Origin: Asterias rubens
Taxonomy: Eukaryota > Echinodermata > Asteroidea > Forcipulatida > Asteriidae
Assembly (NCBI RefSeq): GCF_902459465.1
Contig: NC_047080.1
Location: forward strand, 9,398,866 to 9,462,865
Length of the DNA: 64,000 nucleotides
Direction: 5' to 3'
A model generated the notes under the pieces. The model searched no databases. It saw only the letters and a program-made list of their open reading frames with translations, and had not been told where the DNA came from. The translations under genes and the position numbers were made by a program. The number at the start of each line of letters is the position of its first letter. The first letter of the stretch is position 1. Positions 10,301-21,501 of this stretch are shown here, in pieces.

Positions 10301-13300
10301 ACACAGCTAGCGCAGAAATTCTTCAAGCGAAAAATGTGGATCGTAAGTGCAAAATTCGATGTACTCAAGTTGGGGCAGGCCCAACTATGATTTAAGTCTA
10401 CTATAACTCAAATTGTGATTTCAAACTTTCTTTGCAGCCTCTGGAGCTGTGTATGACGGACAGTGCCACCCCGGACAGAGTTAACTCAATAGAGATTATC
10501 ATGACTGTTATTGAAGAGTGCAAACACTACGCCATGGTCAGACAGATTCTAAACACAACGTGAGTGGAGAGAGAGATAACCTTATTTTTTACTCTTTCAG
10601 TGCCCGCTTTTGTTTGCTTTTTGAACCTTAAAATGCCAAGCTTTTAAAAAAAAAATCCAAATTCTGTATATAAAATTAATAATTCTTTCTTACCAATCAA
10701 AATGTATCTTGCCGATTTGTGTTGTCTTGGTACATGTACATCCCAAGGTCAATAGTATTTCTTGCGTGTTAATGCCCGCTCTTGGTAACATGAATATTAT
10801 GTATCAGACATGTACGATAATGGCACTTTCAGAACACATAAAATAACATGTACAACATTGGCACTGAAAGAGTTCAAGCCATTGGACACTTTCGGTAAAC
10901 AGTGTTGTCCAAGGCCCACACTTCGTGTACCACAACTTATATATAAAATAACAAACCTGTGAAAATTTAGGCTCAATTGGTCATCGGAGTCGGGAGAAAA
11001 TATCGGGAAAACCCACCCTTGTTTCCCCACGTTTCGCCGTGTCATGACATGTGTACATCCGTAATTCTCGCTATCGAGAATTGATATTGTTTTAAGGTTT
11101 TCTCAAAAAGTAAAGCATTCCATGGAATAATATTTCAAGACAAGTCTGTCACCATGACCTTTCAGTAAACCCTGTAAATTGTTTGTAAATCTGTGATCTT
11201 TTAAAAAAAAATTCTGTACCGAAAGTGTATAATGGCTTTAAAGGGGCACATTTTCTTCGGATTGGGTGCTTTAAGGCTATAAAAACCCAAATTATTTGAT
11301 TGTTTATTTCTGATGAACAGGTCTGTAACGAAAGATGACATATCAGTTCGGCTGTACAGTAAGACCAATCCAGATGGCCCGAGGTATACCATACATGTTG
11401 TAGACAGTGACAGAAACTACAGCGCCTCAAAGAAGTTTGGGATCTTCATAACGCCACAAGGAAGGTGAGGAGAATTGATGAGTCTAAGAAGTGTTGTGGG
11501 GTACAACAAAGACAAATTCACTAGAGCGGGATTTGAACCCATGACCTCCAGATTAACGTGCCAGCGCTTTACTTACAGAGCTACAGCACTATGTTGGCAG
11601 TCTCCCTATTTTGTAAATATTTCAATTTACCAGTCAGTTTCCTTTGTGGTTTATTATTTGAAATCTTTGAAATGTTGCTTAAGGAAAGAAGGGATGCTAA
11701 ATAATAGGGAAGTTAGAAAGGTGCTGAAAATTATGACCAATAAAAACAAATAATTGTTGTTTATTTTTAAATAATATTAACTTGAAAAAAAGGAAGACTG
11801 CATCCAAAAAGGAAGTGGGCGTGGACGCATAATTTTGGTTTTATGGCCATAAATTTGGCTCAAATTGATCAACCTATTTTGAAAATGTTAATTTTGCACC
11901 ATTGTCCACTTCTTTTGATTGCCTTGCCCCTGCAAATGAGCAAGGTGTGTCATGGTCGGGCGGTTAAGAGCACCGAACTCGAGCTCTGGTGTTTCTGTTC
12001 AGCAGAGTGTGGGTTCGAATCCCGGTCGTGACACTTGTGTCCTTGAGCAAGACACTTTACTATAATTGCTTCTCTCCACCCAGGGGTAAATGGGTACCGG
12101 TGAGGGTAGAGTTGGTTTTTGTGATTGATAAGCTTATTGTTCTACATATTTAGCGGCACAGGCTGTATACGTATACTCCCCAGGGAGCTGAGATGGTTTA
12201 AGGAATGATTTAAGGTCCAGTGACCAGGGGTAATAATGTAGTTTCACTGTGTGATGGACCTGAGCGCTATATGAGAAGCCACTATTATTGTTATTACTAT
12301 TATACCCCGTGCAAGAGCCACCCCTGCTCCTGAGTAACACCCTGGGGTATTCTTGAAATGTGCAACTAGTACCCCGTGGAATGAAGACACACTGTAAGTG
12401 CTGCGGGGTAATTGTGTGTAAAGGATTTTAGTGATCCTCATTTTTTTTTGTTCATCTTTAGAGAGACGGAGTGGATGTTTTGTACAGACCGGGGTCGGGA
12501 GACGCTGGCGGTGTCAGCGGGTTTCCAACGACTTCTAGTCGTCTCTCTTCACCGTGATCACTCCTACACTAACATGGATGCTATAAAGGCAGAGCTGTCG
12601 AGTAAAGTCATGGAGTTAGCTCCTCCGGGAATGCAGGACAATGTTCAGGTAGCAATCTTTGTATTAATTTGTTTTTACCCTTACGCTCATGTGTATTAAT
12701 CGCGGTGTACTCGTACTTTCCCGAGTTCTGTGAAGACAAAAAACACAGGCATAAAGGCCAAATAAAAATAAATACATGTTTAGCGTCCCCGCCCACTTCC
12801 TTTTAAGCAGTGGCCTCGTTTTTTCCTCTTTTTTTTTTTTCCTTTTTTTTTTTTTTTTCAAATATAAATTGTAACGCTCTCAGCAAAAAACATCATTTAA
12901 AAAAAATAACTTGGCCGCTTGTATAAAAAAAATATGTCGGGTGGCAATTTAAAAATTAAAGAAAAACTTCCGCTTTCCATTTTTGGTTTGCCCATACTTT
13001 GGTGGGATTCGAACCTATGACCTTTGCGTTGTATATTTGTAACTGACACTTCTCCAACATCTTCTCTACACAGGTATCGTCAGCAAGGTCAAAATTGAGT
13101 TATCGTTGAATTGCTCTCAATTTTACATGCTCTTAATTAAACACAAACAATTGTTTCTTGTATTCCCAACTAGGTGCCATTTCTGTCGATCGGTGACGAC
13201 ATAGGACATCGAGAGGTACGCTATAGAGGCAACAGTCCCCTGACTGGGGACTTTGTTGTTGAAGATGTGACGGATGGTGAGGATGTCTACAGGAGGCTTG

Positions 13301-16300
13301 TGTTCCTGAGCGGGGTGGTGTTAGTACAGTCACAGAGTCGTCTTATAAAAGGTGATCATGAGGTACCTCTTCATAACTTTAATCTTAGGAGTTATGACGA
13401 GTTAAGTTCCGTAACCATACAACCCAAAGGACGAGTAACTCATCCTAACTCGAGATAGGATTAATCGTAGCATTTTGTGAAATCATCTGCTGGACACTTT
13501 CAGTAATTACTCAAAATATATATTAGCATAAAAAACTAATGCGGAAAGAGCAATGTGGAGCTGTTGATAGTATAAACATTGTGAGACAACTCCCTCTAAT
13601 GTAGTACTTTTCTCACTAAAATATTTGAACCTTGCATCTTAAAGCACACAAGTTTGTGCAACAAGGGTGTGTTTTCTTTAGTATCTTTGTTCTAGGTGCC
13701 AGTCAGAAGCCATACAACCATTAGCTGATGTGAAGGGATCACAGCAGCGTTATAACAATACAACCTGGAAAGCGGCAGCCAGAGGATCACCTTAAGGGGA
13801 TGCAAAATTTTTATTTCAATGATCAAGTTATAAACCACAAGAGAAATTGACTGGAAGCTGGCATCATAGGGCTAGATAGCTCAGTCTGTACATGGCTGGC
13901 ACATAAACTGGGGGTTTTTGGTTCAAATCCCACTCGAGTAAGATTGCTTTTGTTCAACCCCAAATTATTTGTTTACTTGTGTTTTTGTTTTTATAGAACG
14001 ACCACGAAAAGGGAGACATAAACAAAAAGCCAAAGCATCGTCAAACCAGATGGTCATCGACCACGCCTTCCTTGAGTTTGACTTTCATAAGCAGATGGTG
14101 GCAGGTCTAGCCCTTGTCCCGCAATTCCTACAGCTCCTTGCTAATGAGATGCGCATATTGATCATTGGTCTGGGTGCTGGCAATCTACCCATGTTCCTGT
14201 ACCACCATTTCCCAAAGGTATGTACGTAGCCAGAGGAGTGTGTTCAGGTAATTTTGCTCATGCCACTTAAACTGTACGAACAACTGTGAAGGAATCCAAT
14301 GTCTCGTACATGGTCATAGTAATAAAAAATGACAGACGTTTTGCCTTTTGTTAGTTCAAGGTGAGGGCTGCAGTTTTTGTTCTTCTTTTATTTAGGGTGG
14401 CACGGTTGGCTTGTGCGTAAAGCGCTCGCCTCTCACCAAGGTGACCCCGGTTCGATTCCCGGTCGGGGCCATATGTGAGTTGAGTTGTGCGTTGGTTCTC
14501 TGCTGTGCCACGAGGGTTTTCCAGACTATCCGGTTTTCCTCCCTCAGGAAAAAATCAAACACTTTCGATCTTGGCTGTGCTCCGTGGTCATAATGGGTTG
14601 ATGTGGCTGGCAGCTGAATGCGCCCTTGCATGCCTGCTTTTCGAACACGTTGTAGCCGCGTCCTTCGCAATTCAGCTCTATACATGTAGCTGCGAGTAAG
14701 GACGATTAGCCCCCCCAAATTATTATTATTATTATTATATTTATGCAAGTTTGCCCCAAGCAAGGCTAAAAGCCACTCTCGGTGAGGGGCTACAAGAACC
14801 AAAGTTATTAAAATGTGAAAAATAACTTAGTTGTAGGTAGGAATTGATATTCCTCTTTATAACAGTCTAGATTGTTTCATAGAATGGATAGAAACATCCA
14901 CCAGGCAAGGAGTTTCAAATAGATGCAGTACATGGAATAAAGCTGTTGGAATAGCTCTTTGTTCTACAAATCACCAAATAAAGAGTGAACGGGTGAGAAG
15001 ATGAAGAAAGTCCGGGTTTACGCTCAAATACTTGTGATGGTGGAACTAGGTCAGACACACTGGTGGCACATTTAACATGAAAATATCTCTAGAAATGCTA
15101 CTAATGATTGATTGTGTGGTCTGCCATCAGCTCCAGATCGAGGTAGTTGAGCTGGACGGTGCGGTTGCCGACGTTGCTAAGTCTTGGTTTGGTTTCATCG
15201 AGGACCAACGCATGAAGGTTTTCGTCGAAGATGGCTTGAAATTCATCCACAACGCTGAAGGTGAATTCTTTTTAAAGGCATATAGCATCGGAAGTTTGTG
15301 TTTAGGATTTGTTTTAACGTCAAGTCTTACATTTATAAGGTTGTCGAGATTCTAACCATAGTACCTTAAAATGAACATAGGACAATTGAAGCCTATTTTT
15401 AACTTTAGGAGTAATTACCAAATGTATCCCTTCCTTTAAATGTATGAACCTGCATTTCAGGTTTTTGCACCATTCATGCAATTTTTGATAAACCAGTAGT
15501 AATAATAATACTTTGTGTATGAATTTTCAACAGAAAAATCAAGTCCGATGTACCATGCCATAGTGTTTGATGTAGACGCTAAAGATTTAACAACAGGACT
15601 AAACTCGCCGCCAAAAGCCTTCATAGAGAAAGACTTCCTGCAGAAAGTTGCCTCTGTCATTATCCCTGAAGGTATATTGATGTTAATATTCATATTGACC
15701 CCACAACCCTTGCACATTGCGCCATATGTGTGGCTGTGCGCCTAAGGCACCCTTGCATGTCTGCAGCTTGACTATGTTGTAGCCGCGTCCTTCGCAATTC
15801 AGCTTCTTAAGCTGCGAGTAAGGATGATTAGCCTCCCAATTTATATCTTATACAAATTATCAAAAATGCATTTCAGGAAAGATCCGTTGAAGAAAGAGGC
15901 TTGATTAAAAACATCCTTCACGTCTGACAACTCACACCTGTTATCTCTATGTAATTCCTTTTCCGAATGGTGGACTTAATTGAATCATGCACAACAAAGT
16001 AGGGCTGCTGACTGCCCCAGGCAGATTAACTGCTCATCCATAGAGTTTAATGACCCCAAGTATTAATTCAATGTAACTTTGAGAATAGGATGTGTACTTT
16101 CCAAGTTTTTGTGGCGAAACTCAGAAATGTTTCAGTGAACCTTTCTTGCAATGTCCGCTGCATGTAAGGATGATTTGCCTCCCACTTTAAACTAACGAAT
16201 TATAAAGAATGGAATGTTACTGTGATAACAGGACCTTGAAGGTTTGAATCGACGAATGAACAATTACAAAATAACTATCTTTCCGTGCGTTTTTTTTTTC

Positions 16301-16694
16301 CCCAGGAGTGTTCATGATCAATCTGGTCAGTAGGGATGACGCGATCAAACAAGACGTCATCGACGACGTCAAGACGGTCTTCCCTGTCGTGCTCACCAAG
16401 AGCGGTGACGATGATGTGAACGAAACACTCTACGCAATCTCAAGGTGTAAGGATGCGGGTATTGCAACCGAGGCCCCCTCAGTGACGTCGTTATCGAAGT
16501 CTTCTCCATCGTCAAAATTATCCCAAGGACAATCAGCGTCTACCCTTCAGGATGTCTCCTCGGCAACAGAACTGCTTAAGAGATTGCCGAGGTTCGGTAA
16601 GGACCTTCAGAAGGCAGCACAGTCAGCGCATAAGGGAGTCTGGGATCCTGACACGGACTTCAGCGCACTGATGGGAAAACTGCAGATCAGGTAG
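7308..16694 (+). CDS. METTL13: METTL13 (eEF1A lysine and N-terminal methyltransferase), 12 exons
   Basis: Family members use two SAM-dependent methyltransferase domains: the N-terminal one acts on eEF1A Lys55, the C-terminal one on the eEF1A N-terminus. Exons: 7308-7402, 8172-8400, 9052-9260, 9922-10054, 10438-10559, 11321-11464, 12462-12648, 13174-13351, 13997-14217, 15131-15260, 15534-15671, 16306-16694; total 2175 nt, 724 aa (human 699). An in-frame TGA at 7296-7298 and a GAAATGG context fix the start. Recognisable stretches: [23 protein letters not shown] and LDRGTVDFL in the N-domain; FITPQGRETEWMF and [11 protein letters not shown] in the middle; [20 protein letters not shown] and VFDVDAKD in the C-domain. 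Motif I of the C-domain is intact (GLGAG), but that of the N-domain reads FVGDVNCC where human has IGCGNS. The tail after about residue 650 is Ser-rich and longer than in human. Introns carry SINEs and repeat-family F fragments. Confidence 0.96.
7512..7800 (+). mobile_element. tRNA-derived SINE, family S2 (METTL13 intron 1)
   Basis: The tRNA-like head starts at GGCGTGTCGTGGCTGAGCAG, with a B box GGGTTCGAGTCCCGG. The tail contains TTCGGATGGGACGTAAAGCC. It is a SINE, not a functional tRNA gene. Confidence 0.65.
7921..8140 (+). mobile_element. SINE, family S1 (METTL13 intron 1)
   Basis: Truncated head with CAGGTTCGAATCACG, then the S1 tail (CTGGAATAATTCTCTGGGGG) and an A-rich 3' end. It ends about 30 bp before the exon 2 acceptor. 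Confidence 0.6.
8470..8655. repeat. Repeat family F, partial copy (METTL13 intron 2)
   Basis: Starts TTAAAGGCACTGGACACATT and keeps the inner phrase TTTCACAGGTTTGTTATTTT. Most of the middle of the ~390-bp family is missing. Full copies are at 17924-18322 and elsewhere. Confidence 0.65.
9276..9560 (-). mobile_element. Antisense SINE tail, family S3 (METTL13 intron 3)
   Basis: Antisense match to the tail of the SINE at 11951-12303, sharing phrases such as ATTACCCCTGGTCACTGG and CTCAGCTCC. The head is not preserved. Confidence 0.6.
9561..9750. repeat. Family E-like repeat (METTL13 intron 3)
   Basis: Begins GGGCCCAATGTCATGAATCT, with TGCTTAGCAAA and GCTAAGCA dyads, and ends near GTTTTGAAATTGAAACCC. 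It is the subfamily also seen at 63034-63251. Confidence 0.55.
10865..11060. repeat. Repeat family F fragment (METTL13 intron 5)
   Basis: Contains CATTGGACACTTTCGGTAA, AACAAACCTGTGAAAATTT and AGGCTCAATTGGTCATCG, all landmarks of family F. Confidence 0.55.
11520..11600 (-). repeat. Antisense tRNA-like SINE head (METTL13 intron 6)
   Basis: GGGATTTGAACCCATGACCT is an antisense B-box-like core. The region through CTATGTTGGCAGT resembles 29865-29945. Confidence 0.45.
11951..12303 (+). mobile_element. tRNA-derived SINE, family S3 (METTL13 intron 6)
   Basis: The head GGTCGGGCGGTTAAGAGCAC has a Leu-tRNA-like A box, and GGGTTCGAATCCCGG is the B box. The tail contains CCCAGGGAGCTGAGATGG and GACCAGGGGTAATAATG, and the element ends in TTATTATTG-type microsatellite. 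Antisense tails of the same family are at 9276-9560 and 40620-40880. Confidence 0.7.
13489..13680. repeat. Repeat family F fragment (METTL13 intron 8)
   Basis: Contains GGACACTTTCAGTAATTACT, GAGCTGTTGATAGTATAAAC and AACAAGGGTGTG in the family F order. Confidence 0.55.
13868..13945 (+). repeat. tRNA-like SINE head (METTL13 intron 8)
   Basis: GGGCTAGATAGCTCAGTCTG resembles a tRNA 5' half and A box, and GGTTCAAATCCCACTCGA a B box. No clean cloverleaf and no long tail, so a SINE fragment rather than a tRNA gene. Confidence 0.45.
14395..14740 (+). mobile_element. tRNA-derived SINE, family S4 (METTL13 intron 9)
   Basis: The head is GGCACGGTTGGCTTGTGCGT, with B box CCGGTTCGATTCCCGG. The tail contains GTAGCCGCGTCCTTCGCAAT and GAGTAAGGACGATTAGCC, and it ends in ATT repeats. 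Tail fragments of this family recur at 15720-15838 and about 16140-16190. Confidence 0.7.
15720..15838 (+). repeat. SINE S4 tail fragment (METTL13 intron 11)
   Basis: Shares GTAGCCGCGTCCTTCGCAAT and GAGTAAGGATGATTAGCC with the full copy at 14395-14740. The tRNA head is absent. Confidence 0.6.
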
Positions 16695-17610
16695 CAGGGT
16701 ACGGGGCGCGATGATCCGGAAGGACCGGAATAGTTTCCCCGACTCTGTTTTTCGTTTTCTTGCCATGCGAGTAACTCTGTTCATAGGCAGACAACTGACT
16801 GAATGCTTCTTGTTGGGATCTTCCATTTTTGCTCAAAGAAAACCTTAAAATGTGAGTCAATGGCCCAATCAAGTAACCACACGTAAGAAAACCATGGCTG
16901 GTAAACTTGTTATCGTAAATGCGCCAGTTGCTGTCGTTGGGCAAGGATATGCCTCCTGAAGTCAGTGAGGGCACTGTTTTAACAAAAATGTGACATCACA
17001 GGCCTGGATTGGTTTTTATTTTTGAACCTATTGAAAGGGCAAGGCCTTTGTCGTTTTGCAAAGGGCACTTTCACTTGAAAATTTTAAAGTCAATGAGAAA
17101 CTTTTGAAGGGCAGCAAGGCCAACACCAGGGGCAAGGGAGGACATGTACCCCGTGGCCTGGGTGTAATTCCAGGCCAGACATCATCTAACATTATCTTCT
17201 ACAGCGTGCCGTGAAATCTTTCACTGCCTACATCTTTTATGAAGAAGAGAATTTAGTACAGCTTGCTCAGAAGTCACTTAAATTATCAAAGTATGCAAAT
17301 CACTAGTTATGAAAACACAAAGACATTTGTGACAGCTGCTTTTTAAAGTTTTTAGTGTGGGATTTAATGAGAGTTACTTTCCATAGATTTTCTGTGATTT
17401 TTTCTTTTAAAACTAAGTGTCCCTGTCAGCTGAAAAACTTGCGGGTAAAATGTACGTGGAATGTTATGGAGAGGGCACTAATGTAAAGCGCATTGATATG
17501 GTTTTTGTAATATGCGCTATATAAGAAGTAGTTAAATGAATATCTCTTGCATGTGCAGTTATTGCAGGAAATATAACAGAGGGTTAGAAAGTATTCCCCA
17601 AGTTGCTGGG
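16695..17610. other. Convergent 3' intergenic region
   Basis: Lies between the METTL13 stop and the stop of the minus-strand 177-aa gene, so it holds both 3' UTRs. A minus-strand AATAAA (TTTATT at 17015-17020) could serve the latter. No further exon is seen. Confidence 0.4.
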
Positions 17611-19867
17611 CTAGTTGTTCTTGCCATTCTCTGTGTTCTCATCTGGGGTTGCAATGGGTGGTAGGACATTCGGCACTAGAACGAAGAAGAACAATTAAAT
17701 ATGAGGTTATTTAAAATCCAAATTGTCGGGAGTCAAGTCGTGCCAACTTTCATAGCGCTTTGTAACAGTAGGAACAGTTTTTGCAGAATAGATACCAAAA
17801 TATTGAAAGTTTTGTGAATTGTTTGATTGGAGAGAGAAGTACATTTCCTTTTGCCACCCCCCCCCCCCCCATTAAGTTTTAAAGATATTGCGATTAATAC
17901 AGTATCAACTTTTAAGTTGATACTAAAGGCACTGGACACTATTGGTTATTACTCGAAATGATTGTTAGCCTAAAAACTTACTTGGTGATGAGCGACGTAG
18001 AGCTGTTGATAGTATAAAACATTGTCAGAAACGGCTCCCTCGGACGTAGTTTTGAGAAAGAGGTAATTTCTAACTCAAAAGACTCCAGGCCTAAAGCCTT
18101 TTATTTCTCAGTCATATAACAAAAGCTTCAGCAAAGCCTTATATTCTGCATCTGAAAGCACACAATCCAACAAGGTTTTTTTCTTCTTTCATTATTCTCT
18201 TGCAACTTCTACGACCAATTGAAGCCAAATTTCCACAGGTTTGTTATTTTATGCAAATGTTCGGATAGACCAAGTGAGAATACTGGTCTTTGACAATTAC
18301 CAAAGGTGTCCAGTGTCTTTAATTGCATGATTAACATTCTGTTGGTGCTGGGTTAATTAATACATAAACAAATATGTACGTGACAAATGAAGGGGAGGTA
18401 TTATATGTAAAATAAAAAATTGTGATAAAAAAGGAAGGAATGACACAAGAATGTTAGTTTACTCAAATTGACCTAGCATTTTCAGTTTGCCAGAAATGCC
18501 TTGACTTTACCTATTCCCCTGGCAGGCACTGTGCATGTATAAGGCGTGTTGCCGAAGCGGGTAGTCTTCTGCTTAGCGTCTATAAGCTGTGGGAATGCCC
18601 GGGCTGGCTCCTCATAGCTACGGCGTGATGTAGAGTCCAGAGTGTAGCGAATCTCGGGAGGTTTTCCTTCAAGCCAAAAACATAGGTTTTAAAATTGGGG
18701 ATCAGGGCCCAATTTCATGGCTCTGCTTACCGTTAGCACAGAATCGGCGCTTACTGAAGCAGGGAATTAGTTGCCATGCAGCAAAACATTTCACAGATTT
18801 CTTATTTCATCCTTAGCACAGGGACTATTTTGTCAGCTATACGAATCCTGTATAAAACCTTATTTAAAGTTCATTCATCGATGAGGGGAAAAAACACAGT
18901 TTTGGGGATAAATAGTAAACAAACCACTTGGTGCTCTTGGTAGTGTCACCTTCCTGCTGTCACGGCAACATGTCCAATTCGTCGTTCCTGAAAAATACAT
19001 GAAGAAATAAAAGCTTTAATCTTGGCTTCGTATCAAGATAGAATCACAAAAACTCTGGCTTCTGCTTGAACTGTTCTGCCATCTTTTTGCTATATTATTT
19101 TGAATTCATTTCATCCTGATCTTTCTTGTGTCAGAAGCTGTATGTCTTATGTTCGTCTGTCCTTTGTTTGCATGTCTGTCCGTCTAGTTACGGTATTTTT
19201 ACAAGTTTTTGCTTATCAAAACAGCCCCATCCTACTCTAGTTATTTTATTTATCCAAACTGCTAGTTGTTGCTTTTACTTTACTCCAAACTTGCTTGTAC
19301 TTGTCCATGTTTCATAGAAGTATGGAATTAAATATGTAGAAAATTATTTGAATTGAAAAATACTTACCTATGTGGTTGCTCATTTCTGGAAACCGTGACC
19401 GGAAGAGATTGAAATCTGGACTCCATATACCAAAGGTCTGTTTGGATTTGAAAACAATTATAACATCTGTAAATGCTAAGTTCAAATAATGGTATGTTAA
19501 TTTCTGTTTTTCCTGCCAGTTTCAGCAATAAATTCGTTCATGGTTATTGTGAAATTTAATTTTCCTTTTGACTATTGAAAGCTGAATCAACGGAACATTT
19601 ATTTCATGTGAAATCAGCGGTTGCTTGGATTCAAACCCACAACCCTTGTAACTGCAAGTAGTCCACAAATTTACTAATGATTCTTACGTGATTATCCTTG
19701 TTGTACGGGCTCTGATACACCAGACCTATCGAATGTGGATTTTGCCGCCGTGTTGGCGAGAAAATCCTCGGTATGGATCGCTGCTTCGTCTGGTCATTTG
19801 TACAGGAGAAGTCGGTCAGCGTTGTAGTCCGCGGACGTCTATAACGTCGGGTGAACACGTTAGCCAT
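17611..19867 (-). CDS. Unrecognised basic 177-aa protein, 5 exons
   Basis: Exons on the minus strand: 19688-19867, 19368-19437, 18925-18987, 18511-18666, 17611-17675. All junctions are GT/AG, phases close, and the sum is 534 nt. The start context AGCATGG is good. The protein starts MANVFTRRYRRPRTTTLTDF and includes TFGIWSPDFNLFRSRFPEMS in exon 2, EIRYTLDSTSRRSYEEPARA and TTRFGNTPYTCTVPARG in exon 4; it ends ENTENGKNN. It is rich in Arg, Pro, Tyr and Thr, with no signal peptide, membrane segment or known domain that I recognise. That composition is like small microtubule inner proteins of cilia and sperm, but I could not match a family and do not assign a function. Exon structure is well supported; exon 3 has a weak donor (GTTTGT). 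Intron 4 holds a full copy of repeat family F. Confidence 0.75.
17924..18322. mobile_element. Repeat family F, full copy
   Basis: About 399 bp. It starts TAAAGGCACTGGACACTATT and ends GTGTCCAGTGTCTTTAA, so the termini are inverted repeats. Landmarks are GAGCTGTTGATAGTATAAAA, ACGGCTCCCTC, CACAGGTTTGTTATTTTATG and ACTGGTCTTTGACAATTACC. It has no coding capacity. It is the most frequent dispersed repeat of this window (about a dozen copies or fragments). Confidence 0.75.
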
Positions 19868-20174
19868 GCTAACAAATTGATCGGCTTCTGTTAATAATCA
19901 TTCAGATTACAGTTATTTGTTTTTCGCCAAATGTTTTGTGTAAAATTAATAATTGCTCTCATGAAGTACACTTCCCAAACGAAGTATGTTTAACACCAAA
20001 ATCATGCAATGTAGTTGACAACGTGCGCAGCTAACCAGTGTAGTTACGCGCGTTTTTCTTTTGTGACGTCATCAAATCAACGCAGCTAATGAGTGAAACA
20101 GTGGAAAACGCAAAACAGGTTTGTACGCGCAGCGAACAGGTCTGACCGATGAGCAACCTTCTTTGACACGCACA

Positions 20175-20408
20175 CTTTTTGGTAGCACAAAAAACCTACT
20201 TGGTAACGAGCAATGGAGAGCTTTTGATAGTAGAAAAAAATCGTGAGAAACGGCTCCCTCTGAAGTACTTTTTTGAGATCGAGGTAATTTCTCACTCAAA
20301 TATATAAAGACTTTAGCCCTAAAGCCTCATTAGGCTCACAAATTTGTTCAACAAGGGTGGTTTATCCTCCTTTATTCTCTCGCAACTTCGATGACCAATA
20401 TTGAGTCA
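20175..20408. repeat. Repeat family F, partial copy
   Basis: Contains ACCTACTTGGTAACGAGCAA, GAAACGGCTCCCTCTGAAGT and CTCTCGCAACTTCGATGACC in family F order. Both termini are lost. Confidence 0.55.
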
Positions 20409-20705
20409 AAAAACGACAAGGGGTACCTCCAGCCATTTTTATCAAAAATAGGCAAAATATTGAAAAAAAACGACAAGGATAAAGTCCAGCCGTTTTATCA
20501 AATTTAGGCCAGAAATTGGAAAAAAAAAACATGGGGTAAGTCGAGCATTTTTATCCAATTTGGCCAAAACAAATTAAAAAATAACAAGGGGTAAGTCCAG
20601 CATTTTTATCCAATATGAGCCCCAAAATGAAAACATTACAAGGGGGATGTTTATCAAATGTTAGCCCAAAACTGAAAAATCACAAAGGGGTAATAGTCCA
20701 GCTCT
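20407..20705. repeat. Degenerate ~60-bp tandem array, relative of the satellite
   Basis: About five diverged units of the form AAGTCCAGC-ATTTTTATC-AATTTGGCC-AAAA-TTGAAAAA-AC-ACAAGGGGT. One unit contains AGGCAAAATATTGAAAAAAA followed by ACGACAAGG, close to the satellite core AGGCAAAATTTGAAAAGTTC followed by ACAAGG that fills 21502-26753. Confidence 0.6.
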
Positions 20706-21188
20706 TATTAGCTGCGTTATAACTATCAGCAAAGAAAGAAGTTATAGGATTCATCCTGGAACCAACTTCGCCAAGACCAATGATCACAAACTACAAGCCT
20801 ACTGCTGCTGTTAATAACCGAAATAATATAGGGCAGAGAGACAGTCTTCCGTTTCTTATAATCTTATTCGTTTTCTCAAGATACATTTGCTTAATTTTTA
20901 TGATAAATCATTGCCCTTACGCAAACACTGTCTTCAAATACTTAAATAAAAACAAAAACAAACCTGTAACATTCCGTCTATGATGCCGTGTGTTTAAAAT
21001 TGTTTGCTTAATTGTCCTTGATTTATTATTCTTCTCAAGTACCATGTGGCACCGTAGCTAAACAAAGTACGTGTTGGTCTGAGATCTACGAGACCCGGGT
21101 TCAATTCCCGTGTCCATCTCTTTTCTTTTTGCTTGAACGAAGTGAATGAATTATATAAGTAGTATAAAAATCATCTCCAAACACCAAC

Positions 21189-21470
21189 GGGCACTGTGGC
21201 GACACAGTGCACTGGATAGTTCAATTGCGTGCTATCCAGAGCTGGTACACCGGTTCGAATCCCGCCCGTACCAAGAGGGACATGACTTTTACTGCTTGCA
21301 CCAGTAATGGATTGGGGTCCGTCATGTCTATCCCCAAATTAGGTGTGGATGAAGATATTCCGTGTGGGAGAGTAAAGGAGGGACCGGGACTGCAAGTCCC
21401 TTAAGGGTTCTAATGGGTGATCACCACGCTGGTTTCGATCAGACTTTGAGTCCCCTGAACGCCTGGTCGT
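21189..21470 (+). mobile_element. tRNA-derived SINE, family S7
   Basis: Head GGGCACTGTGGCGACACAGT, B box CCGGTTCGAATCCCGCCC, then a tail of about 200 bp with GGGACCGGGACTGCAAGTCC. It ends directly beside the start of the satellite. Single copy in this window. Confidence 0.5.
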
Positions 21471-21501
21471 CACTCTGACTAACTCTTTGCATAAATTTGC
21501 T

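Larger units (their letters stand above)
19868..21501. other. Intergenic DNA with several repeats
   Basis: Upstream of the 177-aa gene. Contains a family F fragment (about 20175-20408), a degenerate tandem array (20407-20705), a tRNA-like stretch (about 21040-21120, with GGGTTCAATTCCCGTG) and a SINE (21189-21470). No coding exon recognised. Confidence 0.5.

Noticed and set aside
11951-12035. tRNA-Leu gene
   Set aside because: The A and B boxes are present, but the arms do not pair cleanly and a SINE tail follows. The same holds for the heads at 1590, 7512, 13868, 14395, 21189, 39598 and 51240.
14392-14802. Minus-strand 136-aa open frame
   Set aside because: It is the antisense of a complete tRNA-derived SINE with microsatellite tail.
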